Notes under the pieces: model-generated
Databases searched by the model: none
The model's input: the letters and a program-made list of their open reading frames with translations, nothing else
Told to the model about the DNA's origin: nothing
Assembly (NCBI RefSeq): GCF_014208045.1
Contig: NZ_JACHML010000001.1
Coordinates: 2,976,001 to 3,040,000, forward strand
DNA from: Microbacterium thalassium
GTDB lineage: Bacteria > Actinomycetota > Actinomycetes > Actinomycetales > Microbacteriaceae
Direction of reading: 5' to 3'
DNA: 64,000 bases
Translations under genes and position numbers: made by a program
Shown: positions 57,505 through 64,000 of the stretch, in pieces
How positions within the stretch are numbered: the first letter of the stretch is position 1
Layout: every line of letters starts with the position of its first letter

Positions 57505-57959
57505 CGTTCCAATCCGTCGCTTACGCGATCCACGTCGTCCGGCGTGCCGAAGAGTTCGAGCCTGTACAAGTGCGGCACGCGGCACTTGCGGCTGATGACG
57601 TCACCGGCGAAGCAGAAGTGCTCGCCGAAGTTGGTGTTCCCCGCCGAGATCACGCCGCGGATGAGACCGCGGTTGCGTTCGTCGTTGAGGAATCGGATGA
57701 CCTGCTTGGGGACGGCGCCCTTCTCGACCCCGCGCCCCTGGCCGCCGCCATAGGTGGGTGTGACGAGGACGTAGGGTTCGTCGACCCGGAGCAGGGGCTC
57801 CGTGGAGTGGAGCGGGATGCGCACCGCGCGCAGACCGAGCTTGTCGACGAAGCGCGCGGTGTTCCCGGAGATGCTGGAGAAGTAGACCAGGAGCGGGACC
57901 GCGGCGGCCCCGTCGGCAACCGCGCTGCGCCGAGCGATCGCGGTTGCCATGCCGGTCAC
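57486..57959 (-). CDS. nrdI: NrdI flavodoxin-like ribonucleotide reductase activator
   Basis: 157 aa. FMN-binding loop [15 protein letters not shown] and 50s-loop TPTYGGGQG, plus [16 protein letters not shown], typical of NrdI, which supplies oxidant for the Mn(III)2-Tyr cofactor of NrdF. GTG start overlaps the nrdH stop by 4 nt. Confidence 0.95.
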
Positions 57960-58189
57960 ACCAGACGAGATGCGAGTTCGTCGATCTTGTCGGGGCGGAA
58001 GCCCGACCAGTGATCCTCGTCGGTGATGACGACGGGCGCCTGCAGGTAGCCGAGCGACTTCACGCGCTCGAGCGCCGCCGGGTCCTCCGAAACGTCGAGG
58101 ACCTCGTATTCAATGCCCTTCGAGTCGAGCGCGCGATACGTCGCGTTGCACTGGACACAGGCCGGCTTCGTGTAGACCGTGATCGACAT
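57956..58189 (-). CDS. nrdH: Glutaredoxin-like protein NrdH
   Basis: 77 aa. Redox-active CxxC in [14 protein letters not shown] (Cys11, Cys14) and the C-terminal WSGFRPDKI motif that distinguishes NrdH from glutaredoxins and directs reduction by thioredoxin reductase. It reduces the active-site disulfide of NrdE. First gene of nrdHIEF; GGGGAGAG lies upstream. Confidence 0.96.
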   Translation of the reverse strand: MSITVYTKPACVQCNATYRALDSKGIEYEVLDVSEDPAALERVKSLGYLQAPVVITDEDHWSGFRPDKIDELASRLV

Positions 58190-58242
58190 ATGGATCCGTC
58201 TCTCCCCTCATTACGTCCGGCAGACCCCCCGCCGGGACACCA

Positions 58243-58258
58243 ATACTACATATGGGGA
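58243..58258. promoter_or_regulatory. Candidate NrdR box 1
   Basis: ATACTACATATGGGGA matches the known NrdR consensus (ACACWATATATWGTGT-like) at 11 of 16 positions and sits 54 nt before nrdH. Confidence 0.55.
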
Positions 58259-58274
58259 CAGACATTGGGGTGCA

Positions 58275-58290
58275 CCACAAGGGGTAGTAG
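58275..58290. promoter_or_regulatory. Candidate NrdR box 2
   Basis: CCACAAGGGGTAGTAG matches the consensus at about 10 of 16 positions. Its centre is 32 nt (three helical turns) from box 1, the spacing NrdR needs to bind as an oligomer. Confidence 0.5.
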
Positions 58291-58304
58291 TTACATCCGT
58301 GTAG

Positions 58305-58481
58305 TTTTCCACCGCCATCCCCAGGGACAGCACAGGTTCTCCACCGCTTCATCCACAGCCGCGCGGCCTGCGCGACCCGGCGAAAACCCCCGGATCACGC
58401 GTCTTTCGCGACGACTGCTTCGATCTGTCCACAGAACGAGACGGTAGAGGCATCCACCGACATCGATTCGCCTGTGGAAAG
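58305..58481. promoter_or_regulatory. Cluster of DnaA-box-like sequences
   Basis: Near matches to TTGTCCACA/TTATCCACA: TTTTCCACC (58305), TTCTCCACC (58337), TCATCCACA (58349, 8 of 9 to the E. coli box), CTGTCCACA (58425, 8 of 9 to the actinobacterial box) and, reversed, CTTTCCACA (58473-58481). DnaA control of nrd genes is known in E. coli; here it is inferred. Confidence 0.45.
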
Positions 58482-58507
58482 CGCCCTTCGGCGTGTCGTC
58501 GGCGTGT

Positions 58508-58529
58508 CGTCCGGGGCCGGCCCCGGACG
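58508..58529. promoter_or_regulatory. 22-bp perfect palindrome before the MFS gene
   Basis: Centre GGCC at 58517-58520; each half is 11 nt. It ends 20 nt before the -10 at 58550, so it covers the -35 region and could be an operator, or an all-GC hairpin. Confidence 0.45.
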
Positions 58530-58549
58530 CCCGACGCCACGCTCGCCTG

Positions 58550-58555
58550 TAACGT
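58550..58555 (+). promoter_or_regulatory. -10 hexamer of the MFS gene at 58562 (leaderless)
   Basis: TAACGT, spacer TGATCC, then GTG at 58562. Confidence 0.55.
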
Positions 58556-58561
58556 TGATCC

Positions 58562-59767
58562 GTGGCGGGCTATCGGGACCTTCTGCGCACTCCGGGAGTC
58601 GGGCGCATCATCGCCGCGCAGCTGACGGCGCGCTTCCCCGGCGGCATGCTCAGCCTCGCGGTGCTCCTCCACATCGAGCAGGTCACCGGGTCGTACGCGG
58701 CCGCCGGCATCGTGCTGGCGGCGACGTCCATCGGGCAGGCCGTCGCGGGGCCGGTCACCAGTCGCTGGATGGGGCTGTGGGGCATGCGCAAGGTGCTCAC
58801 CGTGACCCTCGTGATCTGCGCCGCGTCGATCACGGCCCTCGCGCTCGGCGACATGGTCCTGCCCGCCTACACGGCACTCGGCCTGATCGCGGGACTGTCG
58901 ACACCGCCGGTCCAGTCGGCGGTGCGCACGATCTACCCGAAGATGGTGAACTCCTCGCAGCTGACGCCGCTGTTCTCGCTCGACGCCTCGCTCCAGGAGC
59001 TCATCTGGGTCGCCGCGCCCGTGCTCGTGACGTTCGTCGCGACGCAGATCGGCACCGTCGAAGCGCTCCTCATGGTCGTGGCCGTGCTCATCGGGGGCGG
59101 CGCGTGGTTCATCCTCTCCCCCGAGGTCGGTCGCGTGCGCATCCCGCGCAGCAGGCGACGGCTCGGGCGCGTCCTGCTCAAGCCGCCGGTGATCCTGGCG
59201 ACCGTCGTCGGGTTCCTCCTCATCGGCGCGTGCGCGGCGGTCGAGGCCGGAGTCGTGGCGACGTTCGGCCACGACGGCTTCGAGGCCGGCATCGTGCTCG
59301 CCCTCTTCGCCGTCGGCAGCCTCGGCGGCGGGCTGGCGTTCGGGCACCTGCCGATCGGCCCCTGGGCGATGGCCCGGCGCATGGCCATCGTCGCGGCCGG
59401 TCTGACGCTGGCGATGGTGTCGCTGAACGCGTGGTGGCTGGGCGGCACGCTGCTGGTGGCCGGCATCGGCATCGCCCCGGCGTTCGCCGTCATGTTCTCG
59501 ATGACCTCGGTGAGCGTGAAGTTCAGCGAGACCGCCGAGGCGTACGGCTGGATCAACACCGGACAGCTCATCGGCGCCGCGGCGGGCTCCGCCGTCGCGG
59601 GGTTCCTCATCGACGGCGTCGGCGCCGGCGGCGCCTACCTGGCGGCGGCGGCGTTCTGCATCGCCGGCGTCCTGGTCTCGATCGTCTTCGTGCGCGGCTT
59701 CCCCGATCTGCGCGGGCGCGACGCGAGCCCCATCCCCGACACCGAGCCGGTCGACCTCGTCACCTGA
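58562..59767 (+). CDS. MFS transporter, likely drug/metabolite efflux
   Basis: 401 aa, about 12 helices with a basic central loop (RIPRSRRRLGRVL). Starts GYRDLLRTPGVGRIIAAQLTARFPGGM, a pattern of actinobacterial MFS exporters of the YbjJ/EntS-like group. No substrate can be inferred. Single gene with its own promoter, divergent from nrdHIEF. Confidence 0.88.
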   Translation: MAGYRDLLRTPGVGRIIAAQLTARFPGGMLSLAVLLHIEQVTGSYAAAGIVLAATSIGQAVAGPVTSRWMGLWGMRKVLTVTLVICAASITALALGDMVLPAYTALGLIAGLSTPPVQSAVRTIYPKMVNSSQLTPLFSLDASLQELIWVAAPVLVTFVATQIGTVEALLMVVAVLIGGGAWFILSPEVGRVRIPRSRRRLGRVLLKPPVILATVVGFLLIGACAAVEAGVVATFGHDGFEAGIVLALFAVGSLGGGLAFGHLPIGPWAMARRMAIVAAGLTLAMVSLNAWWLGGTLLVAGIGIAPAFAVMFSMTSVSVKFSETAEAYGWINTGQLIGAAAGSAVAGFLIDGVGAGGAYLAAAAFCIAGVLVSIVFVRGFPDLRGRDASPIPDTEPVDLVT

Positions 59768-59795
59768 CGTCGGCCGCGGCGCCGCGCGCGGCTCC

Positions 59796-60215
59796 TCACG
59801 CGATGCGCCGCAACAGCTCCCGCACCGCCATCGCGTACGCGTCCGCCGGCTCGGGGTGCTCGAAGACGAGCACCTCCTCGCTCTCGCCCCCGCGGCCCAG
59901 CACGATCTCGACCTCGTGCGTGTCGGCAAGGCGCCGCAGCGCCCGGAAGCTCCCCCGCAGCAGCTCCCGCAGCTGGTGCTCGTGCGGCAGCCACAGCGCG
60001 TCCTCGAGCGCCACCGAGTCGAGGGCCCACTCGGTCGTGCCGTTGAAGGCGAGGATGCGCCCGGTCGGATACTCGCGCGGCTCGATCGTCATCTCGCTGA
60101 CCGTGAACACGTCGGCCTCGAACTCCGGCTCGTCGAGCTGGAACCGGTCGCCCGAGCGCGGATGCCAGATGAGGCCGGACTCGCGCAGCTCGAGGGCCCA
60201 TTCCGTCGAGATCAT
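59796..60215 (-). CDS. Conserved hypothetical protein
   Basis: 139 aa, soluble, acidic. STEWALELRESGLIWHPRSGDRFQLDEP and FNGTTEWALDSVALEDALWLP repeat a TEWAL...SG/LxW theme, so it may contain two similar beta-alpha units. I do not recognise a function. ATG 60215 has GAAGAT 6 nt upstream, a weak -10 of the leaderless type. Confidence 0.75.
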   Translation of the reverse strand: MISTEWALELRESGLIWHPRSGDRFQLDEPEFEADVFTVSEMTIEPREYPTGRILAFNGTTEWALDSVALEDALWLPHEHQLRELLRGSFRALRRLADTHEVEIVLGRGGESEEVLVFEHPEPADAYAMAVRELLRRIA

Positions 60216-60239
60216 CTCCCCATCTTCACCCGGATGACG

Positions 60240-60267
60240 CCCGGGCGGGGCCGCGGGCGCCCCCGGG
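60240..60267 (-). terminator. Candidate terminator after the DUF389 gene
   Basis: CCCGGG (60240-60245) and CCCGGG (60262-60267) flank further G-rich/C-rich complementary segments; an imperfect GC stem 8 nt after the stop at 60276. Confidence 0.35.
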
Positions 60268-60275
60268 ACGGCCGT

Positions 60276-61283
60276 TCAGGAGCCGCCGTAGACGACGTGG
60301 CTGGTCGCCGGAGTGACGTGGATCGTCACGGTGACCCAGTCGGGCAGCTCGGTCAGCGACGATTCGAGCTTCGACTGGTCGCCGAGCGAACCATCCTCGG
60401 TCGAGACCTCGACGTTCGCGTTGCGGTTCGTCCAGGTGATCGAGCCGATGTCGTAGTCGATGTCGGCGTCGTCGAGCCAGGCTCCGGTCGCCTCGTGGAT
60501 GGCGTACGTCATGCGGGCGTAGTAGATCGTGATGACGCTGTTGACCGCGAGCGGCACGGCGATCAGGATCGCCAGCACGCCGACGATCGAGTAGGCCCGC
60601 TTGCGGTTCGTCGTGGGCGAGGCGTGGGGGTTGCGCGCGTAGCCGGCCATCGTGAACACGATGCTGCCGGCGATCACCAGCGCGAAGACGTTGCAGAGGA
60701 ACAGGATGAGCGCGCCCAGCGCCTCGTTCCAGGCCCCCTGCCCGGCGCACACGCCGACGACGCCGAGGGGCGGCACGAGCGAGATGGCGATGGCCACGCC
60801 GGGAAGGACGGCGCTGAGGTCCTTGCGGCTCATCGCGAACGCGCCCGCCGTCCCGGTGGCCAGCGCCGCCGCCAGATCCACCATCCTCGGCGATGTGCGT
60901 CCGGTGATCTGGCCGTTCGTGGTGAGCACGTCCGGATCCGCGATGAACACCGACAGCAGCACGCCGATGACGACGACGATGCCCAGGCCCGACAGCACCC
61001 ACATCACCGAGCGGGCGACGAGCCCCGGATGCCCGGTGACGATTCCGGCCGCGATGCCGAGGATCGGGGTGCCCAGCGGCGCGATGATCATCGCGCCGAT
61101 GACCGTCGCCGTGGAGTCGGCGAGCACACCGGCGACCGCGATCACACCCGAAAGCACGAGCATGATGAGGAACCCGGTGCGTTTGCTCAGCGCATCGCCG
61201 TGCGACAGATCGAGCAGGTCGAGCAGTCCGTCGATCGAGTACCGCTGCGAGGGCGGGATGAGCGTGCGTGTCAGCTTCGACAT
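60276..61283 (-). CDS. DUF389 integral membrane protein
   Basis: 335 aa. About six helices in the first 230 residues with the DUF389 core ADSTATVIGAMIIAPLGTPILG and AISLVPPLGVVG, then a soluble tail of about 85 residues. Function of the family is unknown. ATG 61283 chosen at the natural start of the sequence. Confidence 0.87.
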   Translation of the reverse strand: MSKLTRTLIPPSQRYSIDGLLDLLDLSHGDALSKRTGFLIMLVLSGVIAVAGVLADSTATVIGAMIIAPLGTPILGIAAGIVTGHPGLVARSVMWVLSGLGIVVVIGVLLSVFIADPDVLTTNGQITGRTSPRMVDLAAALATGTAGAFAMSRKDLSAVLPGVAIAISLVPPLGVVGVCAGQGAWNEALGALILFLCNVFALVIAGSIVFTMAGYARNPHASPTTNRKRAYSIVGVLAILIAVPLAVNSVITIYYARMTYAIHEATGAWLDDADIDYDIGSITWTNRNANVEVSTEDGSLGDQSKLESSLTELPDWVTVTIHVTPATSHVVYGGS

Positions 61284-61386
61284 GCGCACATTCTCGTGTC
61301 GCCGCCCGCAGACCGCCAGGACCTTGGCCCCGCGACGTGCCGCGCAGCGCGACGCCCGCGGCGCCGGCGGCGAGCAGAATGGGCAT

Positions 61387-62553
61387 GTGACGGCATCATC
61401 GTTCGACCCCAGCATCCATCTGCCGGCGGACCTCCTCGAGCGCATGCGTGCGCGCGCGGCCGACTACGACCGCGACAACGTCTTCCCCGAGGCCGATCTG
61501 GAGGACCTGCGGGCGGCGGGGTATCTCGCGATCCTCGTGCCCGAGGCGCTCGGCGGCGCGGGCCTCAGCCTCGTCCAGGCGGCGGAGCTGCAGCAGCGCC
61601 TCGCCGGGGCGGCCCCCGCGACCGCGCTCGCGGTCAACATGCATCTGGTGTGGACCGGGGTCGCGAAGGTGCTCTCGGACCGCGGCATCGAGGCGCTCCG
61701 CTTCGTGCAGGAGGGCGCCGCGGCGGGCGAGGTGTTCGCCTTCGGCATCAGCGAGGCCGGCAACGACCTGGTGCTGTTCGGCAGCGATACGGATGCCGCG
61801 CCGCAGGACGACGGGGGCTACGCGTTCACCGGCACCAAGATCTTCACGTCCCTCGCGCCGGTGTGGACGCAGCTGGGACTGCACGGTCTCGACACCACGA
61901 GCCCCGATGCGCCGCAGATGGTCTACGCGTTCGTGCCGCGCTCGGATGCCGTGCGCATGCGCGACGACTGGGACACGCTCGGCATGCGCGGCACGCAGTC
62001 GCGCACCACCGAGCTGCACGGAGCCGTGGCCCCGCCGGAACGCGTCGTGCGCCGCATCGCGCCGGGGCCGAATCCGGATCCCATCGTGTTCGGCATCTTC
62101 AGCGTCTTCGAGATCCTGCTGGCCTCGGTCTACACCGGCATCGCCCGCCGTGCGCTGGACGTCGCCGTCGACACCGCGGCGCGGCGCACCTCCAAGCGCA
62201 CCGGCCGGACGTACGGCCAGGATCCCGACATCCGCTGGCGCATCGCCGACATGGCGCTCGCCTACGACGCCCTTCCCCCGCAGATCGCCGCGATCGCCCG
62301 GGACGTCGACGAGCGCGCCGACCACGGCCCCCGCTGGTTCTCGCTGCTGAGCGGTCTGAAGCACCGTGCCGTGACGGCCGCCAAGCAGATCGTCGATGAG
62401 GCCGTGCTCGTCGCCGGCGGTTCGTCGTACTTCGCCTCCAGCGAGCTCAGCCGCCTGTATCGCGACGTCCTGGCGGGACTGTTCCATCCATCCGACCCCG
62501 AGTCGGCGCATTCGACCGTCGCCACCGCGTGGCTCGGCCCGCTCGAGCCGTGA
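61387..62553 (+). CDS. Acyl-CoA dehydrogenase family protein
   Basis: 388 aa FAD flavoprotein with the three-domain ACAD layout: N-terminal helices (LRAAGYLAILVPEALGGAGLS), central beta domain (FAFGISEAGNDLVLF, GYAFTGTKIFTSLAP, DWDTLGMRGTQS) and C-terminal helices. Gly/Asn changes from the usual catalytic signature mean that the substrate is open; it resembles the HsaA/IBD-like and dibenzothiophene-monooxygenase-like ACAD relatives. GTG start is 6 nt after CAGAAT. Overlaps the next start by 4 nt. Confidence 0.87.
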   Translation: MTASSFDPSIHLPADLLERMRARAADYDRDNVFPEADLEDLRAAGYLAILVPEALGGAGLSLVQAAELQQRLAGAAPATALAVNMHLVWTGVAKVLSDRGIEALRFVQEGAAAGEVFAFGISEAGNDLVLFGSDTDAAPQDDGGYAFTGTKIFTSLAPVWTQLGLHGLDTTSPDAPQMVYAFVPRSDAVRMRDDWDTLGMRGTQSRTTELHGAVAPPERVVRRIAPGPNPDPIVFGIFSVFEILLASVYTGIARRALDVAVDTAARRTSKRTGRTYGQDPDIRWRIADMALAYDALPPQIAAIARDVDERADHGPRWFSLLSGLKHRAVTAAKQIVDEAVLVAGGSSYFASSELSRLYRDVLAGLFHPSDPESAHSTVATAWLGPLEP

Positions 62554-63821
62554 AGCGCACGGCGCCGCACCTGCTGAGCCCGGCCGACCGCGAGCGGCTC
62601 CGCGGCCTGCGGGTCATGAAGGCGGTGGCGCTCGGAGCGCTCATCGGCATGGCGGTCGTGTTCGCCGTCGCGTTCGCGTTCGAGCGCAGCGTCCCGTGGC
62701 TGGCCTATGTGCGCGCCGCCGCCGAGGGAGGCATGGTGGGGGCGCTCGCGGACTGGTTCGCCGTGACGGCGCTGTTCCGGCATCCGTTCGGCATCCCCAT
62801 CCCCCACACCGCGATCATCCCGCGGCGCAAGGACGAGATCGGCCAGACGCTGGGCGACTTCGTCGAGACCGAGTTCCTGCGCGGCGACGTCGTGCGCCGG
62901 CGGCTCGAGGCGACGCCGATCGCGGCACGGCTCGGCGAATGGCTCACCGAGCCCGAGCACGCCGAGCGCGTCGTCGTCGAGGGGTCGGCCGTCGCGGCCG
63001 GGGTGCTGCGCGCCCTCAGCGACGACGACGTGCAGGGGATCATCGAGCAGCTGGCCCGCGAGCACCTCATCGCGCCGGAGTGGGGGCCGCCGCTGGGCGA
63101 GTGGCTCTCGCGCATCCTCGCCTCGGGCGCCCACCACGAGGCGGTGGACCTCGGCGTCGACACGATCGCGGCGTGGCTGAACGCCAACCGCGCCGCCTTC
63201 GCGGGGCTGGTCTCGCGCCGCCTGCCGGCGTGGGTCCCCTCGATCGCCGCGCGGCTCGTGGACGAGACCGTCTACACCGAGGCGGTCCGCTTCGTCGCCG
63301 CGGTGCAGGCCGACCCGCGGCACCCCGCCCGCCTCGCGCTCGACGGCTACCTCGAGCGACTCGCCACGAACCTGCAGCACGACCCGTCGACGATCGGGCG
63401 CTTCGAGGACGCCAAGGAGTCGGTGTTCGACAGCCCGCGCGTGCGCGAGCTCGCCGCCGAGGCGTGGAACACCGCCAAGTCGGGCCTGCTGTCGGCTCTC
63501 GAGGATCCGGGCAGCGCGCTGCGGGCCCGTGCGGCCGATGCGGTGTCGGATCTCGGCGTGCGCCTGACGACGGATGCCGCCGCCCAGCACCGCGTCGACA
63601 CGTGGGTCGTCGACGCCGCGGTGTTCCTCGTCGAGCGCTACCGGCACGACATCGCGTCGCTCATCACCGACACCGTCGAACGGTGGGACCCCGACGAGAC
63701 GACGGAGAAGATCGAGCTCATGGTGGGCCGCGACCTGCAGTACATCCGGCTCAACGGCACGATCGTCGGGGCGCTCGCGGGTCTGGCGGTGTTCTCGATC
63801 GCGCACGCGCTGCTGGGCTGA
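62550..63821 (+). CDS. DUF445 membrane protein
   Basis: 423 aa from the GTG that overlaps the ACAD stop (GTGA). Two N-terminal hydrophobic segments around AEGGMVGALADWFAVTALFRHPFGIPIPHTAIIP, the DUF445 signature, a long helical middle and one C-terminal helix (NGTIVGALAGLAVFSIAHALL). Function unknown; related to YheB/YtfA-like proteins. Coupled with the acyl-CoA dehydrogenase gene. Confidence 0.88.
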   Translation: MKRTAPHLLSPADRERLRGLRVMKAVALGALIGMAVVFAVAFAFERSVPWLAYVRAAAEGGMVGALADWFAVTALFRHPFGIPIPHTAIIPRRKDEIGQTLGDFVETEFLRGDVVRRRLEATPIAARLGEWLTEPEHAERVVVEGSAVAAGVLRALSDDDVQGIIEQLAREHLIAPEWGPPLGEWLSRILASGAHHEAVDLGVDTIAAWLNANRAAFAGLVSRRLPAWVPSIAARLVDETVYTEAVRFVAAVQADPRHPARLALDGYLERLATNLQHDPSTIGRFEDAKESVFDSPRVRELAAEAWNTAKSGLLSALEDPGSALRARAADAVSDLGVRLTTDAAAQHRVDTWVVDAAVFLVERYRHDIASLITDTVERWDPDETTEKIELMVGRDLQYIRLNGTIVGALAGLAVFSIAHALLG

Positions 63822-63875
63822 GACTCCCGGCGAAACCTCAGTCCGGACCCCTCCCGGAAACCTCGGTCCGCGTCG

Positions 63876-63881
63876 TACCCT
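63876..63881 (+). promoter_or_regulatory. -10 hexamer of the last gene (leaderless)
   Basis: TACCCT, spacer TTCGCT, then GTG at 63888. Confidence 0.5.
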
Positions 63882-63887
63882 TTCGCT

Positions 63888-64000
63888 GTGGGCGAGACCC
63901 CCGGAACACTGCTGTTCAGCTGCGACTCCCTGTGCGAGCCGGGCGTGCAGCTCGACACGCTCGGGCACGTCGTGCCGGGCGAGGACGATGTGCTCGCCGG
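63888..64000 (+). CDS. Partial gene, unknown product (5' end only)
   Basis: Only 37 codons are inside the window, starting at a GTG placed 6 nt after TACCCT and beginning MGETPGTLLFSCDSLCEPGV. Two Cys at residues 12 and 16. No family recognised from this stub. Confidence 0.55.
   Translation, partial: MGETPGTLLFSCDSLCEPGVQLDTLGHVVPGEDDVLA

Larger units (their letters stand above)
58190..58561. other. 372-nt regulatory spacer between nrdH and a divergent MFS gene
   Basis: No gene. It holds, from nrdH outward: two NrdR-box-like sites (58243-58258, 58275-58290), several DnaA-box-like words (58305-58481), and a 22-bp perfect palindrome (58508-58529) before the MFS promoter. It is visibly less GC-rich between 58235 and 58345 than its surroundings. 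Confidence 0.7.

Noticed and set aside
58305-58481. DnaA-like boxes as a chromosomal replication origin
   Set aside because: No dnaA, dnaN, gyrB or rpmH nearby and no AT-rich unwinding region; a regulatory role is the more modest reading.

Overview
The window is chromosomal DNA of a very GC-rich actinobacterium. Family content (HemQ-type heme synthesis, PMT mannosyltransferase divergent from rsmI, nrdHIEF, Stealth protein, F420-type LLM enzyme), frequent GTG starts, 4-nt GTGA/ATGA gene overlaps and the recurring words ggatgcc/gcatcc all suggest Microbacteriaceae, most likely Microbacterium. That assignment is inferred, not proven. Almost all of it is ordinary core genome. The only mobile element seen is one intact IS30-family insertion sequence, and no tRNA, rRNA or CRISPR array was found.

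Layout. 1-2.2 kb: a sulfur/persulfide module (CoA-disulfide-reductase-like enzyme fused to rhodanese, a CsoR-family repressor with the Cys pair but no His, and a 38-aa Cys-rich peptide). 2.23-3.74 kb: the IS30-family element, inserted at the centre of a large palindrome that was probably the shared terminator of the flanking convergent operons. 3.8-6.9 kb: a four-gene osmoprotectant ABC operon. 7-13.95 kb: Eis-like acetyltransferase, ispE, aldo/keto reductase, Stealth protein, metallophosphoesterase, rsmA. 14-20.5 kb: sugar MFS transporter, tatD, metG, rsmI, PMT mannosyltransferase. 20.5-28 kb: heme cluster hemE-hemY-hemQ-hemC-hemB-hemL, with hemA divergent. 28-42.5 kb: DUF255/thioredoxin protein, second aldo/keto reductase, HrpA helicase, quinone oxidoreductase, sulfurtransferase, O-acetylhomoserine sulfhydrylase, M20 peptidase, Gfo/Idh oxidoreductase, NYN nuclease, orphan substrate-binding lipoprotein. 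42.5-52.5 kb: sirtuin, ATP-dependent DNA ligase, LLM oxidoreductase, a 961-aa kinase/class-III-aminotransferase fusion, NhaA-thioredoxin fusion, DUF3817, RsmC/RlmG-like methyltransferase, DoxX protein. 52.6-54.1 kb: a two-gene unit with a receptor-like TIR membrane protein. 54.3-58.2 kb: nrdHIEF with candidate NrdR and DnaA sites upstream. 58.5-64 kb: MFS transporter, a conserved hypothetical, DUF389, acyl-CoA dehydrogenase, DUF445 and the start of one more gene.

Two patterns stand out. First, at sixteen genes a TANNNT -10 hexamer lies six (once seven) bases before an ATG or GTG, the geometry of leaderless mRNAs. This set several start choices here. Second, most operons are joined by 1-4 nt stop/start overlaps, implying translational coupling. 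The most novel-looking unit is the TIR pair: a cytosolic TIR domain, one membrane helix, a Pro-Thr stalk and an outside beta-sandwich-like domain with a Cys pair, which resembles a Toll-like receptor turned inside out in gene order.
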